A stretch of DNA of 64,000 bases, from the NCBI GenBank assembly GCA_905233985.1, contig CAJOFA010000007.1:43859-107858 (forward strand), in the 5' to 3' direction. Of this stretch, positions 1-8,357 are shown piece by piece. The stretch comes from an uncultured Prevotella sp. GTDB lineage: Bacteria > Bacteroidota > Bacteroidia > Bacteroidales > Bacteroidaceae. Both the position numbers and the translations under genes were made by a program. The notes below the pieces were generated by a model. The model was not told the origin of the DNA. It was given only the letters and a program-made list of their open reading frames with translations, and searched no databases. Positions within the stretch are counted from its first letter, which is position 1; each line of letters starts with the position of its first letter.

Positions 1-225
1 GGCGATGGAGTTGAAGTCTGGATCGTGTGACGTAGTAGTTACCGTACCGCCTGCACCGTGTAGCGAGATGACGAGCGGAGCGCTGTCCTGAACGTTGTTG
101 GGTACGTAGAGCAGGTATGTACGGGTCTTGTCGTTTACCTGCACGCTGTAAAATTGGTTTACTTTAGCTGCCGTGAGCACCATAGAGTAGCTCACAGCCA
201 TCATGAGGATAAGAATCTTTTTCAT
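1..225 (-). CDS. Secreted alpha/beta-hydrolase esterase, N-terminal part only (feruloyl esterase / PHB-depolymerase type)
   Basis: The gene runs off the window edge, so only 75 codons are visible. It begins with a signal peptide (MKKILILMMAVSYSMVLTAA). The next part reads KTRTYLLYVPNN, then PLVISLHGAGGT, which is the first core strand and oxyanion-hole HG loop of LpqC/PHB-depolymerase-like esterases. These enzymes release aromatic or acyl esters from plant polysaccharides or polyesters outside the cytoplasm. The nucleophile elbow and the rest of the triad lie outside the window. The start is the ATG ahead of the signal peptide, with a minus-strand -7 box about 43 bp upstream. The substrate cannot be told from this fragment. 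Confidence 0.72.
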   Translation of the reverse strand, partial: MKKILILMMAVSYSMVLTAAKVNQFYSVQVNDKTRTYLLYVPNNVQDSAPLVISLHGAGGTVTTTSHDPDFNSIA

Positions 226-267
226 TATTATGCTGTTTGATGAATCTCTTTTCTGTGTTTTGGGTAG

Positions 268-275
268 CAAAGGTA
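268..275 (-). promoter_or_regulatory. -7 promoter box TACCTTTG for the esterase at 1-225
   Basis: Read on the minus strand this is a perfect Bacteroidetes -7 box (TAnnTTTG). It lies inside the repeated bidirectional promoter element at 267-329. No clear TTTG -33 element is seen. Confidence 0.6.
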
Positions 276-318
276 CAACTTTTTTCGATACTTTTTTCGT
301 TTATTCGAAAATAATTCG

Positions 319-326
319 TATATTTG
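319..326 (+). promoter_or_regulatory. -7 promoter box TATATTTG for the gene at 358
   Basis: Perfect TAnnTTTG box about 30 bp before the ATG. The sequence 20 bp upstream is TTTC rather than TTTG. It is followed by GCCG, as at 43795-43805. Confidence 0.6.
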
Positions 327-357
327 CCGGTAAAAACGTTAAATAATTGATTACGAA

Positions 358-933
358 ATGAAAAAAGTAATATTAGCACTTGTTTTTCTTTGGATGGGCA
401 AATGGTCTTATGCTCAGACGGTTAAGGAGTTTTTTGTAGCCGATAACCCGATAATTTTTGATAACACTCAATTCTATTTAGGGTGGAGTGCCAATCCGAA
501 AAAAGGGTATTTCCTGCATGAATACTTCCCCAAAGGTGAGACACCAGAATATTTTAACAAGATGTTTACTGTCAACATCGTGGAAACAAGAATAACGGCA
601 AAAAATGCTGCTGTAGCAAAAGTCAATGAACTTACCAAGCGAAAAGAGACGGATGACATCTGTAATTACAAGGTTTATGAGAATGGCGATGAGTATATCG
701 TGGATTTTCTTGTGAGCGATATGGCTAATGGTCAACTTACCACGGTGGAGTGGAATATACATTATTACAAAGATATAGAGATTGGTGGCAAGCACTATTC
801 GCAGCTTGTTTTCTTTTCTCAACGGGCGTATGGTGATGATATCATCCCTTTCATTCAATCCCTTTCCGAAATCAAATCTGAAAAAATCATAGCGTTAGCA
901 AATATCGGTTTGGTAGTTAAGGCGTTGAAGTGA
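358..933 (+). CDS. Small secreted protein of unknown function
   Basis: The protein has 191 residues: a clear signal peptide (MKKVILALVFLWMGKWSYAQ), then a soluble alpha/beta-looking domain with no motif I recognise. It is rich in charged and aromatic residues (for example CNYKVYENGDEYIVDFLVSD). No lipobox or transmembrane segment follows the signal, so it should be periplasmic or secreted. Base composition looks AT-richer than the neighbours. It stands alone, with its own promoter in a repeated bidirectional element, divergent from the esterase. No function is assigned. Confidence 0.75.
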   Translation: MKKVILALVFLWMGKWSYAQTVKEFFVADNPIIFDNTQFYLGWSANPKKGYFLHEYFPKGETPEYFNKMFTVNIVETRITAKNAAVAKVNELTKRKETDDICNYKVYENGDEYIVDFLVSDMANGQLTTVEWNIHYYKDIEIGGKHYSQLVFFSQRAYGDDIIPFIQSLSEIKSEKIIALANIGLVVKALK

Positions 934-1061
934 ATATACTTCACTTTCCGCACATTGAGGACGATGATAATTAGGGGTTAGTTCTCCTGATTACTCAGGT
1001 TCTTTTTTCCCTTTCTTTATTCATTTATCATCGAAATTATTTAGGAGCTAATATTATTTCC

Positions 1062-1149
1062 AAGTTGTTCCAGTGATTGAAACAATGTGTTTCTGCCATT
1101 GGAACAAAGTGTTTCTATCATCGGAACAACTTGTTTCTGCCATTGAAAC
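1062..1149. repeat. 22-bp dyad tandem array, locus A (4 units)
   Basis: Four units of exactly 22 bp. Each has a GTTTC-like arm, 7-bp spacer (TGCCATT in two units), a GAAAC or GGAAC arm and a 5-bp linker. Units are imperfect copies, but the arms keep their pairing. The same 5-7-5-5 architecture with other arm sequences occurs at 12586-12651 and 42670-42801. There are no unique spacers, so this is not CRISPR. Confidence 0.85.
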
Positions 1150-1213
1150 AAATGAAAGACAAAACGTGCGGTAATTTTTGCGCTGTTTTCTTGAATAAGC
1201 CAATTCTTTTTCC

Positions 1214-1221
1214 TATCTTTG
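1214..1221 (+). promoter_or_regulatory. -7 promoter box TATCTTTG for the DUF3667-nhaC pair
   Basis: Perfect TAnnTTTG. Because it overlaps the earlier in-frame start at 1219, it favours the ATG at 1252 as the true start. Confidence 0.7.
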
Positions 1222-1251
1222 CAGCAGTTTTCAACCAAGGAACAGAACAAG

Positions 1252-2124
1252 ATGAGTAAAATTGCAGAAAAGTGGCGTGCGTTTCGTCAGTGGCAGGACC
1301 GTCCTTACGAGGTGGCTCCCATGTCGGAGGAGTGGCACCGCTGTATGACTTGTAGTACAGAGTTTCAGGGAAACTACTGTCCGCGCTGTGGGCAGTCGTC
1401 ACGTATTGGACGCTACTCGTTTAAAAATGCGTTTCTGCTGTTTCTTGACGTGTGGGGCCTTGGCAACAGGAGTATGTTCCGCACGTTGCGCGACTTGATA
1501 TTCCGCCCAGGTTATATGATTCGTGACTATCTGAGCGGTATGCAGATGGCTTATTTCCCTCCGTTCAAGTTGTTTTTCCTGCTGATGGCTCTGTCGTTGA
1601 TGGTTGAGTCGGGTTTTAACATCACTGGCCAGAACTATTTTGAGACTTCGCGTGAACTGGTACTAAAGGGATTTTCCGATTCTATGGATGAGTCAGCTCC
1701 GCAAGATGCCGAGATGCAGCAGATTAATCAAGCGTCTAAGGAGCGAGGACTGATGGTGCTGGAATATGCCCATCGTTTTCCCAGCGTGACCGTACTGCTG
1801 TTTGTGTGCGTAATGTCAGGCATTCTTTACATCTTCTTCCGCAAGAGTCCTAACATTCCCAACCTCCGTTTCTCCGAGCTGCTGGTGGCGTTGGTCTATA
1901 CCACTGATATGTTCTCTATCTACAGTATTTTAATGGAGTTCTTCGGTGTCAATTTGACCCTTCAGAGTCTTGCCATGCTGCTTCCGATTATACCGCTGAA
2001 GCAGATGTCGGGATTTAGTTGGTGGAAGATTCTGCTCATCATGTTAGTCTTGGGGGTGGCGCTGATTATTGTCTTCGCAATGATAGGCGTTGTCATCTCT
2101 TTTTATGCAATTGCTACACAATAA
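1252..2124 (+). CDS. DUF3667 membrane protein with zinc ribbon
   Basis: The product has 290 residues. Near residues 29-46 there is a four-cysteine zinc ribbon (CMTC, then CPRCGQ). The diagnostic DUF3667 stretch follows (TLRDLIFRPGYMIRDYLSG, then YFPPFKLFFLLMALSL), and then four or five predicted membrane helices. DUF3667 proteins are common in Bacteroidetes and have no assigned biochemical role. A longer reading frame starts at 1219, but that start sits inside the -7 box, so the ATG at 1252 is preferred. NhaC starts 6 bp downstream, so the two are probably co-transcribed, hinting at a role in ion or pH balance (inference only). Confidence 0.85.
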   Translation: MSKIAEKWRAFRQWQDRPYEVAPMSEEWHRCMTCSTEFQGNYCPRCGQSSRIGRYSFKNAFLLFLDVWGLGNRSMFRTLRDLIFRPGYMIRDYLSGMQMAYFPPFKLFFLLMALSLMVESGFNITGQNYFETSRELVLKGFSDSMDESAPQDAEMQQINQASKERGLMVLEYAHRFPSVTVLLFVCVMSGILYIFFRKSPNIPNLRFSELLVALVYTTDMFSIYSILMEFFGVNLTLQSLAMLLPIIPLKQMSGFSWWKILLIMLVLGVALIIVFAMIGVVISFYAIATQ

Positions 2125-2130
2125 ATAAGT

Positions 2131-3570
2131 ATGGAAGGCCATTCGGAGCAAACAATCAGGATGCCCCATCCACTCGTAGCCATCATTCCTGTGCTGGTGC
2201 TTATCGGCTTTCTGTCTGTGGTCATCACTTTGTTTGGCAGTGATTCGCTCAACGGTGGCAGCCAGATAGCACTTCTGATGGGAATGGCTGTCTGCGTGTG
2301 CGTCTCTATGGGCGTGTACCATGTGCCTTGGCGTCGGTTTGAGTCACAAATTAAGAAGACGCTGGGCGAGGTGTCCATCACGCTGTTGATTTTGTTGTGT
2401 GTGGGCATGTTGTCAGGTTCGTGGATGATTAGCGGCATCGTTCCCACGCTGATTTATTATGGCGTACAGGTTATGTCGCCCCAGTTCTTCCTGGTGTCAA
2501 CGTGTATTATCTGTGCCTTGGTGTCGCTCCTGTCGGGCAGCTCGTGGACAACGATAGCTACTATCGGTGTTGCGCTATTGGGTGTCGGTCATGCATTGGG
2601 AATGTCGGAGGCGTGGACGGCTGGCGCCATCATTTCAGGCGCTTATTTCGGTGACAAGATGTCGCCTCTGAGTGATACCACCATTTTGGCCTCTTCAGCT
2701 ACGGGTACCGACCTCTTTACGCATATCCGCTATATGATGCTGACCACGATTCCCACGTTTCTCATTACCATCATTATCTTCTTTGTTGCCGGTTTGGGCA
2801 ATGTCGAGGAAGTAGAGCTGCACGTCACTCAATATACCGAGGGGCTTGAACGGACGTTTCACATTTCCCTGTGGACGCTATTGGTGCCGTTGTTCACGGG
2901 TGTGCTGATAGCTCGTCGTGTGCCTTCGCTCATCGTGCTGTTCCTGTCATCGGTCATGGCGGGCATCGTGGCACTGATTCTTCAGCCGCATATCCTGATG
3001 GAGATTGGCGGCGGGCTGGTGCAGGGCTTAGCCATCACCTATTATGGTGCGACAGCTGTTGACACGGGCAATGCCTCGCTCAACGAGTTGGTTTCCACGG
3101 GAGGTATGGCGGGTATGCTCAACACTATTTGGCTCATTCTTTGTGCCATGTGCTTTGGTGCCGCGATGGTAGCCAGTCGGATGATTGAAAGCCTGACGCA
3201 GGTCATCGTTCGCTTTGTGCGCAGTCGTGTCAGCTTGGTGTCTTCTACGGTCGGTACGGGCATCTTCCTCAATATCACTACCGGCGACCAGTTTATCTCT
3301 ATCGTGCTCAATGCCGACATCTATAAACAGGCTTACCGTGAGAAAGGCTATGAGTCGCGCCTGTTAAGCCGCACCTGTGAGGATTCTGCTACCGTTACCT
3401 CGGTGCTGATACCTTGGAACACGTGCGGTATGACGCAGTCAACCGTCCTCGGTGTGCCAACAATAACTTATCTGCCTTATTGTTTCTTTAATCTCATCAG
3501 TCCCCTGATGAGCATCATCGTAGCAGCCATCGGGTGGCGCATTTACCAGACAAGGCAGGAGGAAAAATAA
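2131..3570 (+). CDS. nhaC: Na+/H+ antiporter, NhaC family
   Basis: The 479-residue polytopic inner-membrane protein has about eleven hydrophobic helices and NhaC-family signatures: GSSWTTIATIGVALLG, GAIISGAYFGDKMSPLSDTT near residues 166-187, and a late SVLIPWNTCGMTQSTVLGV segment. NhaC antiporters export Na+ in exchange for protons, supporting pH and sodium homeostasis. Length is normal for the family. It lies 6 bp after the DUF3667 gene and is followed by a perfect palindrome that may end transcription. Some NhaC relatives exchange malate/lactate (MleN), which cannot be excluded from sequence alone. Confidence 0.92.
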   Translation: MEGHSEQTIRMPHPLVAIIPVLVLIGFLSVVITLFGSDSLNGGSQIALLMGMAVCVCVSMGVYHVPWRRFESQIKKTLGEVSITLLILLCVGMLSGSWMISGIVPTLIYYGVQVMSPQFFLVSTCIICALVSLLSGSSWTTIATIGVALLGVGHALGMSEAWTAGAIISGAYFGDKMSPLSDTTILASSATGTDLFTHIRYMMLTTIPTFLITIIIFFVAGLGNVEEVELHVTQYTEGLERTFHISLWTLLVPLFTGVLIARRVPSLIVLFLSSVMAGIVALILQPHILMEIGGGLVQGLAITYYGATAVDTGNASLNELVSTGGMAGMLNTIWLILCAMCFGAAMVASRMIESLTQVIVRFVRSRVSLVSSTVGTGIFLNITTGDQFISIVLNADIYKQAYREKGYESRLLSRTCEDSATVTSVLIPWNTCGMTQSTVLGVPTITYLPYCFFNLISPLMSIIVAAIGWRIYQTRQEEK

Positions 3571-3571
3571 A

Positions 3572-3601
3572 TAAGGTATATACGCGCGCGTATATACCTT
3601 A
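3572..3601. terminator. 30-nt perfect palindrome between convergent genes, probable bidirectional terminator
   Basis: Perfect inverted repeat with 15-nt arms and no loop, centred on CGCGCGCG and flanked by TATATA on each side. The central 20 bases alternate purine and pyrimidine, so Z-DNA or cruciform formation is possible. It lies between the convergent nhaC and CE2-like genes. It lacks a long T-tract, so the terminator role is inferred from position. Confidence 0.55.
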
Positions 3602-3630
3602 ATATATAGTACCAAGTATTAGCCTTAAGT

Positions 3631-4731
3631 TCAGAACCACTGCATGAGTGTACGCAGGTAGGCGGTGAGTTCTGCAGCCATCAGTTGGTGCTGCCAGATG
3701 GAAGGATGCCAGTCGGCACCGTACTTGAGCGAGCCGTTATGAGGTGTGAAGTCAAAGCGATAAACCTCAGCATCCCCAGCTTGGTGTGCCTCCTCGACCA
3801 CTTCGTTGAGTGTCTTGCGTGCCACTTCCAATTCCTTGCCTTGTAACATAGAACCACAGAGCAGCACAATCTTTGCCTGTGGGTTATGCTGGCGGACGAG
3901 TTGCACCATGCGCTTGAAGGCCTGCTTGAACAGCTTGACGTCGTAGTTGTTAGTGGAGAGGTCATTGGTGCCGAGGTTAATGCAGACGAGTTGCGGCTGA
4001 TAACGTGAGAAGTCCCAGCGCTCAGAACGGTCGTAGAGGTTGGTGTACTCGTACTCGGTGGTCATCACATTCTCAGGTGTGCCGGTCTTAGGACCGCCGT
4101 AGTGCCGGTAAACGCCGATGCCAGAACGGGCAACGACATGGGCACGTGCATCCAAGGCACGGGCTGTCAGTTGGGCGTAGGAGAAATAATGATTCTCTGT
4201 CTCGTATTCAAAGTGGTCAGCTTGATTCATACTCTCGTTACCATAGCCGCAGGTGATGCTGTTGCCGATGAACTCGATGGTACGGTTGCTCAGCGCAGGG
4301 GGCGGCAGCAGTGTGGCACCGCTGTCAAGTACAAAGCCTCGGAATTCAGGCTTCAGGTCATAGCCCTCAATGACGTACATCAGACGTATGGTATGGTTGC
4401 CTTGCGGCAGCGCGGTGGCAATAGTCACCACGGAGTCACGCTCACCCATGAACGACACCTTGAACGGCTCCGCCTGATCGACCTGTGCCATGAAGTAGCC
4501 GCTACGCGGTTTAGCCATCATGCGCAGGGAGGTTCCAGTGAAGCAAGCATTAATCTGTACGCCAGGGAAAGTGAAGCGTGGGCGGAGAGGATTGTCGAAG
4601 CAGACGCGTCCGACGTACTGAATGTTGGGGTCATTGGCGGAAACCAAGGTTCCTGCAATAGGAAGTGTGGTGGAAGCATAGCCTGTAACTGCAGTCAGCA
4701 GTACGACGACGATGGTTAGAAGTCTTTTCAT
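3631..4731 (-). CDS. Secreted SGNH esterase, carbohydrate esterase family 2-like
   Basis: 366 residues with a signal peptide (MKRLLTIVVVLLTAVTGYAS). An N-terminal beta-sandwich (about residues 25-145) precedes an SGNH domain with block I FIGNSITCGYGNES (serine nucleophile), block III GTNDLS and block V DWHPSIWQHQ (catalytic Asp/His). This order, jelly-roll then SGNH with GNSITxGYG, is that of CE2 acetylxylan/acetyl-mannan esterases, which remove acetyl groups from plant cell-wall polysaccharides. It should act in the periplasm or outside. It has its own promoter, mirrored with that of ruvB. Exact substrate is not predictable. Confidence 0.85.
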   Translation of the reverse strand: MKRLLTIVVVLLTAVTGYASTTLPIAGTLVSANDPNIQYVGRVCFDNPLRPRFTFPGVQINACFTGTSLRMMAKPRSGYFMAQVDQAEPFKVSFMGERDSVVTIATALPQGNHTIRLMYVIEGYDLKPEFRGFVLDSGATLLPPPALSNRTIEFIGNSITCGYGNESMNQADHFEYETENHYFSYAQLTARALDARAHVVARSGIGVYRHYGGPKTGTPENVMTTEYEYTNLYDRSERWDFSRYQPQLVCINLGTNDLSTNNYDVKLFKQAFKRMVQLVRQHNPQAKIVLLCGSMLQGKELEVARKTLNEVVEEAHQAGDAEVYRFDFTPHNGSLKYGADWHPSIWQHQLMAAELTAYLRTLMQWF

Positions 4732-4764
4732 CTTGTTTTTGGTTTATTATTCATTCTTCGGGCA

Positions 4765-4772
4765 CAAAATTA
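4765..4772 (-). promoter_or_regulatory. -7 promoter box TAATTTTG for the CE2-like esterase
   Basis: Perfect -7 box on the minus strand, with a CAAA (minus-strand TTTG) at 4795-4798, a slightly long 22-bp spacing. It forms a 10-bp perfect inverted repeat (4764-4773 with 4805-4814) with the ruvB box. Confidence 0.65.
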
Positions 4773-4781
4773 CAAATAATA

Positions 4782-4813
4782 TTTGTAGAAAAGTCAAAAA
4801 GTTCGTAATTTTG
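4782..4813 (+). promoter_or_regulatory. Promoter of ruvB-coaD-ybeY: TTTG, 20 bp, TAATTTTG
   Basis: TTTG at 4782-4785 and TAATTTTG at 4806-4813 with the ideal 20-bp spacing. The ATG of ruvB is 27 bp after the box. Confidence 0.8.
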
Positions 4814-4839
4814 TAGCCAAATAGCAGAAAATAACATCA

Positions 4840-5874
4840 ATGGGCGAAGATTTTGACATCAGACAGGAACAATTGTCGGCTTCAGAACGTGACTTCGAGA
4901 ACGCGCTCCGTCCGCTAAGGTTCGAGGACTTCAGCGGTCAGCAGAAGGTGGTGGAGAACCTTGAGGTGTTCGTTGAGGCGGCAAAGTACCGCGGCGAGCC
5001 GCTGGATCATACGCTGCTGCATGGTCCTCCAGGATTGGGAAAGACGACACTCTCGAATATCATTGCCAATGAGTTGGGCGTGGGCTTTAAGATTACCAGT
5101 GGTCCTGTGCTTGATAAGCCAGGTGACCTGGCAGGCATCCTGACGTCGTTGGAGAAGAATGACGTGTTGTTCATTGATGAGATACACCGCCTCTCGCCCG
5201 TGGTGGAAGAGTATCTGTATTCGGCTATGGAGGACTATCGCATTGACATCATGATAGACAAAGGCCCTTCGGCACGCTCGATACAGATAGACTTGAATCC
5301 GTTTACACTCGTGGGTGCCACGACACGCAGCGGACTGCTGACTGCCCCGTTGCGTGCACGTTTCGGTATCAACATGCACCTACAGTATTATGAGCCAGAG
5401 ACGTTGCAGAAAATCATCCGTCGTTCGTCGGGCATCCTCGGCGTACCCATTACTGACGATGCCGCTATTGAGATTGCACGGCGTTCGCGCGGCACGCCAC
5501 GTATTGCCAATGCCCTGCTGCGCCGTGTGCGTGACTTTGCACAGGTGAAAGGCAACGGACGTATTGATATTGACATCACACGGCTGTCGCTCGCAGCGCT
5601 GAATATCGACCAGTACGGATTGGATGAGATAGACAACCGCATCCTGCTGACAATCATTGATAAGTTCAAGGGTGGTCCGGTGGGTATCACTACCATTGCC
5701 ACTGCCATCGGCGAAGATGCAGGCACAGTGGAAGAGGTATATGAGCCTTTCCTCATCATGGAAGGCTTCATCAAGCGTACGCCACGAGGACGCATGGTGA
5801 CAGAACTGGCCTATAAGCACTTCGGACGTAATCCGTACAGCGGGAATATTATGGAACCGAATTTATTTGAATAA
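4840..5874 (+). CDS. ruvB: Holliday junction branch migration ATPase RuvB
   Basis: 344 residues, the usual length. The AAA+ core shows Walker A GPPGLGKT at residues 62-69, Walker [10 protein letters not shown] near 110-118, sensor 1 VGATTRSG and the arginine-finger region APLRARFG. The C-terminal winged helix follows, ending with [17 protein letters not shown]. RuvB hexamers with RuvA pump DNA through Holliday junctions during recombination repair; ruvA and ruvC are not in the window. It is the first gene of a three-gene unit with coaD (3 bp gap) and ybeY. Confidence 0.98.
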   Translation: MGEDFDIRQEQLSASERDFENALRPLRFEDFSGQQKVVENLEVFVEAAKYRGEPLDHTLLHGPPGLGKTTLSNIIANELGVGFKITSGPVLDKPGDLAGILTSLEKNDVLFIDEIHRLSPVVEEYLYSAMEDYRIDIMIDKGPSARSIQIDLNPFTLVGATTRSGLLTAPLRARFGINMHLQYYEPETLQKIIRRSSGILGVPITDDAAIEIARRSRGTPRIANALLRRVRDFAQVKGNGRIDIDITRLSLAALNIDQYGLDEIDNRILLTIIDKFKGGPVGITTIATAIGEDAGTVEEVYEPFLIMEGFIKRTPRGRMVTELAYKHFGRNPYSGNIMEPNLFE

Positions 5875-5877
5875 GTA

Positions 5878-6330
5878 ATGAAGACTGGAGTATTTGTTGG
5901 GAGTTTCAACCCCTTTACCATTGGTCACGACAGCATTGTACGCCGTGTGTTGCCGCTGTTTGACCGACTGGTCATCGGTGTGGTGGGCGATCAAGTGCAT
6001 AAGCCCGACATGCCTTCGGCAGAGGAGCGTGTCAATGCCATCCAAGCATTGTATCAGAATATGCCGAATGTTGAGGTGAAGCCATACTATGGATTAGCCG
6101 TTGACTTTGCTAAGGAGCAAGGTGCTAGCTATCTTGTCAAGGGAGTCCGTTCGGTCAAGGACTTTGAATACGAGCGAGAACAGGCTGACGTCAACCGACA
6201 GATTGGCGGCATTGACACGTTGCTGCTTTTTGCCGAGCCGCAGTATGCTAGTATCAGTAGTAGCATGGTGCGCGAACTACAACACTTCGGTGTGGATGTC
6301 GGTGCTTATCTTCCCCAAGTAACTCTTTAG
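5878..6330 (+). CDS. coaD: Phosphopantetheine adenylyltransferase CoaD
   Basis: 150 residues, slightly short of 160 but complete. The nucleotidyltransferase motif TxGH is at T14-G16-H17 (in GSFNPFTIGH), and the second signature ISSSMVRE is at about 126-133. CoaD transfers AMP from ATP to 4'-phosphopantetheine, the penultimate step of coenzyme A synthesis, in the cytoplasm. It starts 3 bp after ruvB, so translation is probably coupled. The tail ends VDVGAYLPQVTL, a normal terminus. Confidence 0.96.
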   Translation: MKTGVFVGSFNPFTIGHDSIVRRVLPLFDRLVIGVVGDQVHKPDMPSAEERVNAIQALYQNMPNVEVKPYYGLAVDFAKEQGASYLVKGVRSVKDFEYEREQADVNRQIGGIDTLLLFAEPQYASISSSMVRELQHFGVDVGAYLPQVTL

Positions 6331-6343
6331 CCCCGTAAGCCCC

Positions 6344-6754
6344 ATGATTACCTACAGCGCAGAAGGCGTAAAGTTCCCCAACATCAAGCGGCGTGAGACA
6401 ACGGCATGGATACGTCGCGTGGCAGCTACCTATGACCGTAAGGTGGGCGAAGTAGGCTATCTGTTTTGCGATGACGAGAAGATATTAGAGGTGAACCGTG
6501 AATACTTAGGTCATGATTATTATACGGATATCATCACGTTCGACTATGACGAAGGCGAACAAATAAACGGTGACTTGGTGATTTCGCTTGATACCGTGCG
6601 TTCAAATGCCGAACTGTTCCATAAAAACTACGAAGAAGAACTGCACCGCGTCATTATTCACGGCATTCTCCATCTTTGTGGTTTGAACGACAAAGGTCCT
6701 GGCGAACGGGAACAGATGGAAGATGCCGAGAACAAAGCATTAGCACTAAGGTAA
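6344..6754 (+). CDS. ybeY: Endoribonuclease YbeY (rRNA maturation)
   Basis: 136 residues, UPF0054 family. The metal site reads HGILHLCG (H106, H110), followed by LNDKGPGEREQM where the third histidine of the classical HxxxHxxxxxH motif would fall. NDK at this place is the usual Bacteroidetes form, so I do not read it as damage. YbeY is a Zn-dependent single-strand RNase needed for 16S rRNA 3'-end maturation and ribosome quality control. It is last in the ruvB unit and convergent with the S41 protease; no strong terminator is seen in the 40-bp gap. Confidence 0.93.
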   Translation: MITYSAEGVKFPNIKRRETTAWIRRVAATYDRKVGEVGYLFCDDEKILEVNREYLGHDYYTDIITFDYDEGEQINGDLVISLDTVRSNAELFHKNYEEELHRVIIHGILHLCGLNDKGPGEREQMEDAENKALALR

Positions 6755-6794
6755 GCCACCTTCATGCTAATATACCTTATTGAACTCTTAAGAC

Positions 6795-8351
6795 TTAATC
6801 CTGTAGCATCAGGCGTATGCCCTCTTGAACAATGGGGTTACGCTCATTCATGATGCAGAAATATTCATCCATGCCCCACAAGTCGCGGGCAATGAGAGCC
6901 TTCAATTGTAGCTTGATGTAAGGAATCGAAGCCTTCTGCTCACTCTTGTCTGTTGGTTTGACATTCTGCTTCTCACCCTCCTTGATAAGGTCATCAATGA
7001 TGCTTTCGGGTACCTCGAATGATTGCTGATAGGCCGCAAACGTCTGATATTGCTCTTTCAGTTCGCGTCGGTGTTGATCCACATAGTTCAGGTTGGCATT
7101 GATAATCAAACTCTTTGCCTGCAAAGCACGGTGATAGCGGGTGTACATCGTCGTGTCAAGCGGCACGAAGTTGTCGGGCATGATGCCACCACCACCATAA
7201 ACGGTGCGGTGACGACGTAAGGTGTAATACTTCAGTGAGTCAGCAAAATGAATACTGTCGGCATTGGTCAGCTCACCCCGGCGCAGGCGGTTCTGCATGT
7301 CGCGTGCATAGTCGTCAGCCTCACCCTTGACATACGGCTTCTGGATACAACGTCCTGCCGGTGTGTAATAATGGGCAATGGTCAGTCGGATCATAGATGT
7401 GTCGGGCAGATTAATCTGACGCTGTACGAGTCCTTTACCGAACGTGCGCCGTCCGACAACCGTGCCACGGTCTTGGTCCTGCACAGCTCCTGAAACGATT
7501 TCGGCAGCAGAAGCCGTATATTCATCAACTAGCACGATGAGTTTACCCTTTAGAAAACGCCCATTTCCCTTGGCACTATACTCCGAGCGTTCACGTCCGT
7601 CGGTATAGACAATGAGGTCCTTTTTCTCCAGGAACTCGTTGCAAAGGTCAACAGCAGCCAGCAAGTAACCGCCCCCGTTGTCCTGCAGGTCAAGGATGAG
7701 GCTCTTCATGCCTTCGTTCTGCAGTTTCTGCAGACTCTCCACAAATTCCTGATGTGTCGTTGCCCCGAAGTTGCTGATGCGGATATATCCTACTCCCGGG
7801 CGAATCATATAAGTGGCGATAACCGATTTGACAGGAATCTTGTCACGCTCGACAACGAATGTCAGCTGTTCATTAAAGCCCAGACGCACAACACCAAGCG
7901 TCACCTTCGTGCCCTTTGGACCACGCAGCAGGCGCATGATTTCCTCTTTCTTTTTCTTCACACCGGCAATCGGTTCGCTATTGACGCTTACGATACGGTC
8001 GCCGGCTTGTATGCCGACCTTTTCAGACGGACCGCCTAACACAGGCTGAATAACCAACAGCGTGTCGTCCTTGATGTTGAACTCCACTCCGATGCCCTCG
8101 AAGTTACCGTTGAGCGGCTCCTGCATGGCGAGCATCTCTTCTTTGGTGGAGTAGGAGGAGTGTGGGTCGAGCTGGCTTAGCATGCCTCTGATGGCACCTT
8201 CCACAATCTTGTCCTCTTTGACAGTATCAACATAAAGGTTCATGATGACCCATTCGGCCATCTGCAGTTTCTGCATTTGCAACTTGTCCTGTGCGGTGGC
8301 GCACAGTGAGACAAGCAGCAACACGGCTGTTAGTATTCTCTTTCTGTTCAT
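6795..8351 (-). CDS. C-terminal processing peptidase, S41 family, secreted
   Basis: 518 residues. A signal peptide (MNRKRILTAVLLLVSLCATAQ) precedes a helical region, a PDZ domain (about residues 85-165, GIGVEFNIKDD to GDRIVSVNSEPIAGV) and the TSPc protease domain. Catalytic Ser281 lies in YTASAAEIVSGA and Lys306 in RTFGKGLVQ, with the standard 25-residue spacing. CtpA-type proteases cleave nonpolar C-termini of periplasmic proteins or quality-control substrates. The ORF lies 6 bp after the YARHG lipoprotein gene and downstream of parE on the same strand. Which substrates it cuts cannot be read here. Confidence 0.93.
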   Translation of the reverse strand: MNRKRILTAVLLLVSLCATAQDKLQMQKLQMAEWVIMNLYVDTVKEDKIVEGAIRGMLSQLDPHSSYSTKEEMLAMQEPLNGNFEGIGVEFNIKDDTLLVIQPVLGGPSEKVGIQAGDRIVSVNSEPIAGVKKKKEEIMRLLRGPKGTKVTLGVVRLGFNEQLTFVVERDKIPVKSVIATYMIRPGVGYIRISNFGATTHQEFVESLQKLQNEGMKSLILDLQDNGGGYLLAAVDLCNEFLEKKDLIVYTDGRERSEYSAKGNGRFLKGKLIVLVDEYTASAAEIVSGAVQDQDRGTVVGRRTFGKGLVQRQINLPDTSMIRLTIAHYYTPAGRCIQKPYVKGEADDYARDMQNRLRRGELTNADSIHFADSLKYYTLRRHRTVYGGGGIMPDNFVPLDTTMYTRYHRALQAKSLIINANLNYVDQHRRELKEQYQTFAAYQQSFEVPESIIDDLIKEGEKQNVKPTDKSEQKASIPYIKLQLKALIARDLWGMDEYFCIMNERNPIVQEGIRLMLQD

Positions 8352-8357
8352 GTTCTT

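Larger units (their letters stand above)
267..329. repeat. Bidirectional promoter repeat, copy 1
   Basis: This 63-bp stretch carries outward-facing -7 boxes on both strands. It matches the reverse complement of 43741-43805 at 58 of 63 positions by hand count (mismatches only in the outer box and three scattered bases). A weaker third copy lies at 44842-44883. Repeats this long between unrelated loci suggest a spreading promoter cassette or recombination between intergenic regions. Confidence 0.75.
934..1251. other. Intergenic region with a 22-bp repeat array and a decayed coding tail
   Basis: There is no gene in these 318 bases. Positions 940-966 match the last codons of the DUF3237 gene (13482-13508) at 24 of 27 bases. 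A 9-bp inverted repeat (962-970 with 1025-1033) and the four-unit array at 1062-1149 follow, then the promoter for the DUF3667 gene. Confidence 0.7.

Noticed and set aside
4102..4719. Long plus-strand frame opposite the CE2-like esterase
   Set aside because: It is the antisense shadow of a gene with clear SGNH motifs, has no family features and no promoter.
6660..6700. Damaged active site of YbeY (third His absent)
   Set aside because: The NDK sequence at this place is the usual form in Bacteroidetes YbeY proteins.
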